From CAMLLJ01 sp035759585 (GTDB lineage: Bacteria > Gemmatimonadota > Gemmatimonadetes > Gemmatimonadales > GWC2-71-9): a stretch of DNA of 64,000 nt. The stretch lies in assembly GCA_035759585.1 (NCBI GenBank), contig DASTUP010000187.1, positions 1 to 64,000 of the forward strand, read 5' to 3'. Positions 41,933-49,317 of the stretch are shown here, in pieces (the stretch's first letter is position 1; each line of letters starts with the position of its first letter). The notes beneath the pieces were generated by a model. The model searched no databases. It saw nothing but the letters and a program-made list of their open reading frames with translations, and was not told the origin of the DNA. Position numbers and translations under genes: made by a program.

Positions 41933-43648
41933 ATGCCGCATCAGACTGCCCTGATCGCGACGATCGCCGCCGGCCTCGGGCTCGCCTTCCTCTTCGGGCT
42001 CCTCGCGGTCCGGCTCCGGCTTCCGCCGCTCGTCGGATACCTCGTGGCCGGCATCGCCGTCGGACCGCACAGCCCGGGCTTCGTCGCGGACCCCGGTCTC
42101 GCGCAGCAGCTCGCGGAGATCGGCGTGATCCTGCTGATGTTCGGCGTCGGCGTGCACTTCTCGCCGGGAGACCTCCTCGCCGTCCGGCGCATCGCTCTCC
42201 CGGGAGCGGCAGCGCAGATCACGGCAGCGACCCTCCTCGGCGCCGGGGTGGCACACCTCTGGGGCTGGTCCTGGGGCGAGGGCATCGTCTTCGGACTCTG
42301 CCTCTCTGTCGCCAGCACGGTCGTGCTGCTCCGGGCGCTCGAGGACCGCGGACTGCTGGATACGGTGGACGGGCGGATCGCCGTCGGGTGGCTCGTCGTC
42401 GAGGACCTCGTCACGGTGCTCGTGCTCGTGCTCCTCCCTGCCCTCGCTGTTTCCCTTGGCGGCACCGCACCGGCGGGGTCGGCCGGTGCCGCGGGTGGGA
42501 GCATCGGAGGCGCACTTGCCGTCACCCTGGCGAAGGTCGGCGCATTCGTCGTTCTCATGTTCGCGGTCGGCCGGCGGGTGGTGCCGTGGCTGCTCGAGCG
42601 AGTCGCCCGCACCGGATCGCGGGAGCTCTTCACGCTCTCGGTCCTCGCCGTGGCGCTCGGCATCGCGGTCGGGGCTTCCGCGCTCTTCGGCGTGTCCTTC
42701 GCCCTTGGCGCCTTCTTCGCGGGCATGGTCGTCAACGGATCGGACCTGAGCCACGAGGCGGCGGCAGACGCGCTCCCGCTGCAGGACGCCTTCTCGGTGC
42801 TCTTCTTCGTTGCGGTCGGCATGCTCTTCGACCCGGGGATCCTGCTGCAGCAGCCGCTGGAGCTCGTCGCCGTGGTGCTCATCATCATGATCGGCAAGTC
42901 ACTCGCGGCCTTCGCCATCGTGATCGCCTTCGGGTACCCGGCGCATACCGCGCTCACGATCTCGGCGAGCCTCGCGCAGATCGGCGAGTTCTCCTTCATC
43001 CTCGCGGCGCTGGGCCTCTCGCTCGGGCTGCTTCCCCCGGAGGGCCAGAGCCTGATCGTGGCGGCGGCGCTTCTCACCATCTCGCTCAATCCCGCGGCGT
43101 TCGCGGGCGCGGCGCGCCTCGTGGGATGGCTCCAGCGGCGACCCGGGCTTCTCGACCGGATCGAGCGACGGGCGGCGGTCCCGGCTCCCTCTCCCGCGCT
43201 CGATCAGACCGGCCTGCACGATCACGCGATCATTGTCGGCTTCGGCCGGGTCGGGAGCACCATCGGTGAGGCGCTGGCTGCGCAGCGGGTCCCATACGTC
43301 GTGGTCGAGCAGGACCGCGAGGCATTCGAGCGGATCCGCGACCGCGGTATTCCCGCGCTCTACGGCAACGCCAGCCGCGCCGGCGTGCTGCAGGCAGCGC
43401 GGCCAGAGCGTGCGCGCCTGATCCTCATCACCACACCCGATCCGTTCCAGGCGCGTGCCGTGCTCGAGCTCGCGCGGCGCGCGAATCCGGCCATCCATAC
43501 CGTCGTGCGCACGCACAGCGAGGAAGAGCGCGCCTATCTCGAGCGGCAGGAGGTGGGCCTCGCCGTCCTCGGCGAGCGCGAGCTGGCGCACACCATGGCA
43601 CGGCAGGCGCTCCGCTACTGCGGCGCAGGCGAGGACGTGCTCTTATAG
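41933..43648 (+). CDS. CPA2 cation:proton antiporter with TrkA-N domain (Kef/YbaL type)
   Basis: This 571-residue protein has 12 membrane segments (residues 1-400) with the family's LRLPPLVGYLVAGIAVGP and GASALFGVSFALGAFFAG, and a cytoplasmic RCK domain from about residue 430 (HAIIVGFGRVGSTIGEALA, then a nucleotide-binding VVVEQDRE). It should exchange K+ or Na+ for H+ under NAD(H)-linked gating. No glutathione-gating partner (KefF/G) is near. The ATG at 41933 follows GGGCG. It converges with the permease gene. Confidence 0.92.
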   Translation: MPHQTALIATIAAGLGLAFLFGLLAVRLRLPPLVGYLVAGIAVGPHSPGFVADPGLAQQLAEIGVILLMFGVGVHFSPGDLLAVRRIALPGAAAQITAATLLGAGVAHLWGWSWGEGIVFGLCLSVASTVVLLRALEDRGLLDTVDGRIAVGWLVVEDLVTVLVLVLLPALAVSLGGTAPAGSAGAAGGSIGGALAVTLAKVGAFVVLMFAVGRRVVPWLLERVARTGSRELFTLSVLAVALGIAVGASALFGVSFALGAFFAGMVVNGSDLSHEAAADALPLQDAFSVLFFVAVGMLFDPGILLQQPLELVAVVLIIMIGKSLAAFAIVIAFGYPAHTALTISASLAQIGEFSFILAALGLSLGLLPPEGQSLIVAAALLTISLNPAAFAGAARLVGWLQRRPGLLDRIERRAAVPAPSPALDQTGLHDHAIIVGFGRVGSTIGEALAAQRVPYVVVEQDREAFERIRDRGIPALYGNASRAGVLQAARPERARLILITTPDPFQARAVLELARRANPAIHTVVRTHSEEERAYLERQEVGLAVLGERELAHTMARQALRYCGAGEDVLL

Positions 43649-43655
43649 CGGCCTG

Positions 43656-44960
43656 TCATTCCTCGCGAACCGGCCCTCCACGGAACGCGAAGAGCAGCCC
43701 GCCGACGACGAGCGCGATCGCGCCCGCGACCAGGTTCCAGAACGTGGCGCTCGCCAGGAGCCCGAGGGAGAGCAGGAGAGCCGCGATCGGAATCAGCGGT
43801 CCGCCGGGGAGGACGACGGTCTTCTCGGTGCGCGGGTACTTCTTCCGCAGGAACGGCACTGCGGCGGCCGTCCCGATGTAGGTGGACATCCGGGCGATGA
43901 CCGACAGCATCGCGAGCTGCACGAACGAGCCCGAGAAGGCGAGCGCACCGGCAATGACGGCCTGCGTGAGGATCGCGGCGGCCGGCGTGCGATAGCGTGG
44001 ATGGACCCCCGCCAGAACGCGCGGGCCGAAGCCGTCGCGCGCCAGGGCATAGAGGTAACGGGGGCCGGCCAGCATCGTGCTCCCGATATTGCCACCGATC
44101 GAGATCGCGGCGCCGGCGGTCATCAGGAGTCCGGCGCCGGCGCCAAGCACGACGACCGCTGCATCGGCGAGCGGCGCCCCCTCCGCCCGCGCCGCGAGAT
44201 CGGGCAGCGTTCCGAGCGCCACGACCTGGACGAGCGTGTAGACCACCGTCACCACGAGGGCCATCGTCACGAGTGCGAACGGCACGTCGCGCCGGGGATC
44301 CCGGTACTCGCCGGCTGCGGCGGCGGTATTCTCGAAGCCCGCGTAGGCAAAGAGGAGAAGCAGCGCCGCTTCCCCGAACTTCGCGCTGTCGGGCGCCGGC
44401 ACCGGGAAGATGCGATCCCAGTTCACCGCAAAGATGCCGAAGACGACGAGGACGATCAGGGGGACGAGTTTCGCGATCGTGAACCCGGCGGCAACGCGCG
44501 CCCCCTGCTTCACGCCGACGATGTTGATCCAGGTCAGGATCGCGAGCGGGAGTGCCACCATCAGGACCCGCGTGAATCCCGTTCCCGCGCCCGGCCACAC
44601 GAACGTCATCGCCTGCGCGAAGCCATTGGAGAGCGACGCGACCGACGCCACGCGCGCGAGCCACGTCATCCAGCCCACCTCAAAGCCGACGAACTGCCCG
44701 AACGCCTCGCGCGTGTAGACGTAGCCGCTCCCCGGCTCGTCGAAGTGACTCGCCGCCTCGGCAAAGCAGAGGACGAGGAGGAACACCGCGGCGCCGGCGA
44801 GGAGCACTGCCCAGACGCTCGCCGGCCCGAGAAGCGCAGCGGCGGCGGCCGGCAGGAGATAAACGCCGCTCCCGATGACGTCGTTGATCGCAATGCCGAC
44901 GAGTTCCCAACGGGTCACGACCCGGCGGAGGGCACTCGACGATGTGTCCGGAGCAGTCAC
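43656..44960 (-). CDS. APC family amino acid permease
   Basis: This 434-residue transporter has 12 hydrophobic segments and the APC start IAINDVIGSGVYLLPAAAAA, then LCFAEAASHFDEPGSGYVYT and LLLFAYAGFENTAAAAGEY. Substrate unknown, but the motifs fit an amino-acid/polyamine transporter. The start is set at GTG 44960 because it leaves a normal short cytoplasmic N-terminus; no ATG is in a suitable place. It lies 90 bases from the luciferase-like gene on the same strand. Confidence 0.88.
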   Translation of the reverse strand: MTAPDTSSSALRRVVTRWELVGIAINDVIGSGVYLLPAAAAALLGPASVWAVLLAGAAVFLLVLCFAEAASHFDEPGSGYVYTREAFGQFVGFEVGWMTWLARVASVASLSNGFAQAMTFVWPGAGTGFTRVLMVALPLAILTWINIVGVKQGARVAAGFTIAKLVPLIVLVVFGIFAVNWDRIFPVPAPDSAKFGEAALLLLFAYAGFENTAAAAGEYRDPRRDVPFALVTMALVVTVVYTLVQVVALGTLPDLAARAEGAPLADAAVVVLGAGAGLLMTAGAAISIGGNIGSTMLAGPRYLYALARDGFGPRVLAGVHPRYRTPAAAILTQAVIAGALAFSGSFVQLAMLSVIARMSTYIGTAAAVPFLRKKYPRTEKTVVLPGGPLIPIAALLLSLGLLASATFWNLVAGAIALVVGGLLFAFRGGPVREE

Positions 44961-45051
44961 GTCGGATGTGGTCCGTATGGAAGCGTGAGAGATGTGAGCT
45001 TGAACGCTCCGGATTCTGTGCTCGTGCGACCGGAAACGCCAGTGGCGCGGC

Positions 45052-46095
45052 TCAGCCCCGGCCGTCGGATTGGCCGGCTTCGGCAAGGAGCTGGTACGAA
45101 CGGATCCGCGCCGCTGGATCGAATATCTGGGCAGCGACCATGAGCTCGTCGGCCCCGGTCCGCTCGATGAACGCCTCGAGCTCGCCGCGGACCTGCGCCG
45201 CCGTTCCGACGAAGGTGCACGAGAGCATTCCCGAGATGCCATGCCGGTCCAGGGACGTAAGTGTTGCCTCGAATGCCGGATCGGGCGGTTGGAGGCGCCC
45301 CGGCCGGCCGTGCCGCAGGTTGACGAAGGCCTGCTGCAGCGAGCTGAACAGCACCCGTGCCTCTTCCGCGGTATCGGCGGCGAAGACATTCACGCCGAGC
45401 ATCACGTAGGGGCGCTCGAGCCGGTCGGAAGGGCGGAATTGCGAACGGTAGGTGTCGAGGGCTGCGCTGAGCGCCGCCGGCGCGAAATGCGACGCAAAGG
45501 CAAACGGAAGGCCGAGCGCGGCGGCGAGCTGGGCGCCGAAGAGACTCGAGCCGAGTATCCAGACGGGAATGTCGAGCCCGGCGCCCGGAACCGCCTGAAC
45601 GACCTGATCCGGCACCGGAGGACCGAAGAGTCCGAGCAGCTCGACGACGTCCTGCGGAAAGGCTTCCGCAGCCGTGGGTCCGCGCCGAAGCGCGCGCGAC
45701 ACATGATGATCCGATCCGGGGGCGCGACCGAGCCCGAGGTCGATCCGCCCCGGGTAAAGGGTTTCGAGCGTCCCGAACTGCTCCGCGATGACGATCGGCG
45801 AGTGATTCGGCAGCATGATCCCGCCGGCGCCGACCCGGATAGCCGACGTCTTCCCGGCGACGTGTCCGATGAGGACGGCCGTTGCGGCGCTCGCGATCCC
45901 GGGCATCCCATGATGCTCCGCCAGCCAGAAGCGGCGATAGCCGAGCCGTTCCGCGCTCCTCGCAAGGTCCACGGTGCGTGCGAACGACTGCGCCGCGTCA
46001 CCGCCTTCGACGATGGGGGCCAGGTCGAGAATGGAAAGGGGAATACTCCAGCGTCCGGTCGGCTGGTTGAAGATGGGGGACGGGTGAGGTATCAT
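45052..46095 (-). CDS. LLM class flavin-dependent oxidoreductase
   Basis: This 347-residue protein has the bacterial luciferase-like TIM barrel of the MsnO8/YhbW group: YRRFWLAEHHGMPGIASAAT, GAGGIMLPNHSP and GRIDLGLGRAPGSD. It probably uses reduced FMN; the substrate is unknown. ATG at 46095. A 19-base inverted repeat lies between it and the divergent CoA-binding gene. Confidence 0.92.
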   Translation of the reverse strand: MIPHPSPIFNQPTGRWSIPLSILDLAPIVEGGDAAQSFARTVDLARSAERLGYRRFWLAEHHGMPGIASAATAVLIGHVAGKTSAIRVGAGGIMLPNHSPIVIAEQFGTLETLYPGRIDLGLGRAPGSDHHVSRALRRGPTAAEAFPQDVVELLGLFGPPVPDQVVQAVPGAGLDIPVWILGSSLFGAQLAAALGLPFAFASHFAPAALSAALDTYRSQFRPSDRLERPYVMLGVNVFAADTAEEARVLFSSLQQAFVNLRHGRPGRLQPPDPAFEATLTSLDRHGISGMLSCTFVGTAAQVRGELEAFIERTGADELMVAAQIFDPAARIRSYQLLAEAGQSDGRG

Positions 46096-46102
46096 GCGTC
46101 GA

Positions 46103-46121
46103 ATGTTAGGTGTTTTAACAT
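46103..46121. promoter_or_regulatory. operator-like inverted repeat between divergent genes
   Basis: ATGTTAGGTGTTTTAACAT has perfect six-base arms with a seven-base spacer. It sits eight bases before the LLM start and 37 before the CoA-binding protein start. Confidence 0.55.
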
Positions 46122-46157
46122 CTATCGTCAACGGAGCATCCGCCCAGGGAGTGCTGC

Positions 46158-46589
46158 ATGACCCACGTAAATCCGGCGAACGAGGAATTGCGCGCGTTGC
46201 TGGCGTCGGCGCGCACCATCGCAATGGTCGGGGCGTCCTCCAACCCGGATCGTCCCTCACACGGCGTCATGAAGTTCCTGCTGCACCGCGGGTTTCACGT
46301 CGTTCCGGTCACGCCGTTCGAGACGGAGGTCCATGGGCAGAAGGCCTATGCTTCGCTCGCGGAAATACCGGAGCCGGTCGACATCGTGGATGTCTTCCGT
46401 CGTGCGGACGCCACGCCGCCGATCGCCGATGAAGCGGTGGCGATCGGCGCGAAGGCGCTCTGGCTGCAGCTTGGGATCGCCAGCGAGGAAGCGGCGAGGC
46501 GCGCCGGTGCCGGCGGCCTCACCGTGATCATGAACCGATGCATTGCAGAAACGACGCGGGAGCTCGGCATCGAGAAGTCCGCCGTCTGA
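46158..46589 (+). CDS. CoA-binding protein, YccU type
   Basis: This 143-residue Rossmann-fold protein matches the succinyl-CoA-synthetase-like CoA-binding domain: TIAMVGASSNPDRPSHGVMK, VDIVDVFRR and LWLQLGI, ending with NRCIAET. It has no ligase partner domain. It is probably a cytoplasmic CoA-binding/redox-related protein of unknown role. GGGAG precedes the ATG. Confidence 0.92.
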   Translation: MTHVNPANEELRALLASARTIAMVGASSNPDRPSHGVMKFLLHRGFHVVPVTPFETEVHGQKAYASLAEIPEPVDIVDVFRRADATPPIADEAVAIGAKALWLQLGIASEEAARRAGAGGLTVIMNRCIAETTRELGIEKSAV

Positions 46590-46718
46590 TGCTCCGCCGT
46601 TCCGGTCCGCCAGACACCCGGCTAGCGGCAAATCGAGCGGGCATCGCGCCGGAGCAACTCGTTGATGTCCGGGTACCGGCCGACGATCCGACCCGGTATA
46701 TTCCCGCCTCCCAAAGAC

Positions 46719-46792
46719 GGGCCCGTAGCTCAGCTGGATAGAGCGCTTGCCTCCGGAGCAAGAGGTCGCGCGTTCGAATCGCGCCGGGCCCA
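46719..46792 (+). tRNA. tRNA-Arg (CCG)
   Basis: 74 bases; acceptor GGGCCCG with CGGGCCC, anticodon loop CTCCGGA. CCA is not encoded. A TATATT at 46697-46702 may be its -10 box. Confidence 0.97.
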
Positions 46793-46806
46793 CTCATCGA
46801 AATTCT

Positions 46807-46847
46807 GCCTCGCCATCGGTCACCGGTGTGCGAGGCGTTCTGTTTTC
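46807..46847 (+). terminator. terminator after tRNA-Arg
   Basis: GCCTCGC (46807-46813) pairs with GCGAGGC (46830-46836), followed by GTTCTGTTTTC. Confidence 0.75.
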
Positions 46848-46856
46848 AGTCCGAGC

Positions 46857-46885
46857 TTGCGCTGCATAGGGGGAGGGGGTATACT
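46857..46885 (+). promoter_or_regulatory. promoter of the metal-export operon
   Basis: TTGCGC (46857-46862), a 17-base spacer and TATACT (46880-46885). The predicted transcript start falls one or two bases before the ATG at 46894, so the message may be leaderless. Confidence 0.5.
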
Positions 46886-46893
46886 GACTGCCC

Positions 46894-47295
46894 ATGCCGA
46901 CACGAGCGCGTCGCGGAGCCGGCCTCCGCCTGGTTCTATCGGTCCTGTGGGCGTTCGCGCTTCTGAACGCCTGGACGCCGGCGCTTGCCACGAGAGCTGC
47001 TCACACATGCGTGAGTGCGCAGAAATCAGCGCGACCGGACCCCCATGCGCACGGCGGGCCGCACGGCGCGTCCAACGGGCCCTCGTGGAATGGAAATCCG
47101 GAACCCTGCGAGCACTGCGGACATGGCGACGACTGTCAACGGAACCCCGGCTGCACTACCGCCGGATCCATGCTGTTGGCCGCTGCACCCAGCGTCGCGC
47201 TTCTGCCCGTAACAGGGGTCCGCGAAGGCTGGCTCGCTGATCATCCGCTGGCTGCAAACCCGACACCTCCAACACCCCCGCCCTCGGTCCTCTGA
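46894..47295 (+). CDS. exported Cys/His-rich putative metal-binding protein
   Basis: This 133-residue protein has an N-terminal signal segment (LVLSVLWAFALLNAW) and a mature part with HAHGGPHGAS and CEHCGHGDDCQRNPGC, then a hydrophobic segment and a Pro-rich end. Six Cys and several His in a short span suggest copper or zinc binding in the periplasm, as in small proteins seen near copper exporters. It is the first gene of a four-gene set ending in a CopB-type ATPase. No Shine-Dalgarno is seen, consistent with a leaderless start. Confidence 0.75.
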   Translation: MPTRARRGAGLRLVLSVLWAFALLNAWTPALATRAAHTCVSAQKSARPDPHAHGGPHGASNGPSWNGNPEPCEHCGHGDDCQRNPGCTTAGSMLLAAAPSVALLPVTGVREGWLADHPLAANPTPPTPPPSVL

Positions 47296-47382
47296 TCGTT
47301 TGACCGCCAGCGCGCCGCTGCGTGCCCAGTATGGCGCATCGGCCTCGCTGTCCCCTGTCATCGAACAATCGAGGATCGCCAA

Positions 47383-48222
47383 ATGTTGAATCACCTGATT
47401 CAGCGTACTCTCGTTGCCATTCCGGCAACGCTGGTCATCAGCGCCGTATGCGTCGAGGCTGCCTTTGCCCAGATCGACTATCGGAATCTGGACGAAGGCC
47501 GGCCGGTCCGGACGGAGGACGCATATCCCGTCGAGCGCCATTCATTCGAGCTCGTGGTGCCCTATATCTACGAAAATGAGCGTGGCCCGGGCCGGAGTCA
47601 TCTCGTAGCGCCTGAGCTCGCCTATGGAATTGCCGCCAATACAATGGTTGGCCTGAAGCTCCCCTTCACTGCCCTGGATGGAGGTGCAGGCGTGGACACG
47701 CGGTGGGGTTTCGGGGGCCCTCGCTTCTTCGGCTTGTACAATTTCAATACTGAAAGCCCGAAGCTCCCCGCCTTCGCTCTCCGGGCCGACGCCTCCATCC
47801 CGTTCGGAAACCTCGCGGGTGATCACGTAAGCGGAGCCCTTTCCGCGATCGCCACGAGAAGCTGGGGCCGCACCCGCGCGCACATCAACGCTACCGTCGG
47901 ACTTGGACCGGAGCCTGCGGTTTCGGAAGCACTTCCCGTGCATGCGATGCCTTCATGGGGTGCCGGCGCTGCTCTCGACCGCACATTTCTCCGCAGCAGC
48001 CTGGTCGTCATTGCCGAGCTGACCCTTCGCGAGGCGATTGGTGAGACCATCACCGAGGTCTCTGCAGGACTGGGCGCCCGGATGCAGCTCACACCGACGC
48101 TCGTGCTCGACGCCGGGCTCGAGCGACGGCTGACCCGCGAGGCCGGAACCGACATCGGCCTGACAATCGGACTCACCCATGCATTCGCGCTCGCCGGCCT
48201 GATGCCCGCGGGTCCACGGTAA
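47383..48222 (+). CDS. outer-membrane barrel-like protein in the metal operon
   Basis: This 279-residue protein has a signal peptide (cleaved near AAFAQ) and amphipathic strands with periodic Gly and aromatics, in the style of the phenol/MetA-type porin-like proteins. I do not recognise a precise family. GAGGATCG precedes the ATG. It lies between the Cys/His-rich protein and the His-rich exported protein, 11 bases from the latter, so it may provide an outer-membrane exit for the exported metal. Confidence 0.7.
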   Translation: MLNHLIQRTLVAIPATLVISAVCVEAAFAQIDYRNLDEGRPVRTEDAYPVERHSFELVVPYIYENERGPGRSHLVAPELAYGIAANTMVGLKLPFTALDGGAGVDTRWGFGGPRFFGLYNFNTESPKLPAFALRADASIPFGNLAGDHVSGALSAIATRSWGRTRAHINATVGLGPEPAVSEALPVHAMPSWGAGAALDRTFLRSSLVVIAELTLREAIGETITEVSAGLGARMQLTPTLVLDAGLERRLTREAGTDIGLTIGLTHAFALAGLMPAGPR

Positions 48223-48233
48223 CAGGAGGCAGC

Positions 48234-49304
48234 ATGCGCGCTCTGCATCTGACGCTCGCGTTCCTTGCCGCAGGGGCACCCTTCCTGTCATCTGCACACG
48301 CCCAGGACCAGCGCGACGAGCAGTTCTATTACCCGGGAACCTTCAACTGGCAATTCCTTCGGAGCTATCCGGAGGCCGCCAGGCTGTTCAACGCATTCGA
48401 CTATGGACATGCAGTCCTGTATGAACGCCTGCTCACCTCGGAGAGCGAGCGCCTCTCGGCCGAGCTCCGCCAGGAATACCGCTACCTGACCACCGACCTT
48501 CTCGTCCGCCCGCCGCGCTTTGCCGTCGCGGAGGAGGCGGTCATGCCGTCCTACGCCAAGCTGGCATGGCAGGCGAAGCAGATGTTCGACTGGGCGCACG
48601 TTCTCCACCGCCAGATCTACGACGTATACAGCGACGACCGTCTGACGGCGGCAGCGAAGGATTCGCTGATCGAACGGCTGACCGACTACTACCTGACCCG
48701 CGATGACGTCGCGTTCACGACTGTGCCCAAATCCATGGCGCTCATGGATGAGCAGCGGTTCAGCCGGGTTTTCCGGGAAGAGCACCCGGCGTTCAACGGG
48801 CTCATATGGGCATATCACTGGCTGCAGGTGGGACTGTACGAGCCGCTCATTGCCGGTGCGACCCGTGCCGAGAAGAAGCAGCTCGTCCAGACGACGGTTG
48901 CGCGGTTCTGGGAAATGGTGCAGACCGAGCGATATCCGGCAGTCATGCCGATGACCTCCGCGGTGGCCCCCGAATTCAGCCGAAGGCACCCTCGGGCGGC
49001 CGTGATCTTCGACAACCTTCACATGATGCACGACATCATTTCAGACGTACTTGCGTCGCCGCTGGTCGAGATCGACGAAAAGCGGGGAATGATCTACGCT
49101 CAGCTGGCCGAGTTCCGGAATCCGGGGACGAACGTGATCACGATGGCGGACTGGCTGGACATGGCCGACCATTTGGGCGGCATCGAGGCGATGGGAGGCC
49201 CTGCGCTCATGCAACCCGCTGGCGACCCGTCGCCGCACGACCGTCATGAGACGAGACCGGCAAAGCCGACACCGGTCCCCTCGGACAGCCACGACCATCA
49301 CTAG
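48234..49304 (+). CDS. exported His-rich helical protein of unknown family
   Basis: This 356-residue protein has a signal peptide (cleaved near AHAQ) and a helical mature part rich in Tyr, Trp and His. Possible metal-ligand clusters are FDYGHAV, WAHVLHRQIYD, EEHPAFNGLIWAYHW and DNLHMMHDIISD; the C-terminus ends DSHDHH. It has no CxxCH haem motif. A periplasmic metal chaperone or a di-metal four-helix protein is the best guess. It starts with AGGAGG upstream and is followed 13 bases later by the ATPase gene. Confidence 0.65.
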   Translation: MRALHLTLAFLAAGAPFLSSAHAQDQRDEQFYYPGTFNWQFLRSYPEAARLFNAFDYGHAVLYERLLTSESERLSAELRQEYRYLTTDLLVRPPRFAVAEEAVMPSYAKLAWQAKQMFDWAHVLHRQIYDVYSDDRLTAAAKDSLIERLTDYYLTRDDVAFTTVPKSMALMDEQRFSRVFREEHPAFNGLIWAYHWLQVGLYEPLIAGATRAEKKQLVQTTVARFWEMVQTERYPAVMPMTSAVAPEFSRRHPRAAVIFDNLHMMHDIISDVLASPLVEIDEKRGMIYAQLAEFRNPGTNVITMADWLDMADHLGGIEAMGGPALMQPAGDPSPHDRHETRPAKPTPVPSDSHDHH

Positions 49305-49317
49305 GGGGGACCGGACC

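Noticed and set aside
46857..46885. MerR/CueR-type promoter for the metal operon
   Set aside because: The spacer is 17 bases, not 19-20, and there is no dyad between the boxes.
47026..47541. Minus-strand frames within the metal operon
   Set aside because: They are antisense to the exported proteins and have no ribosome site or domain.
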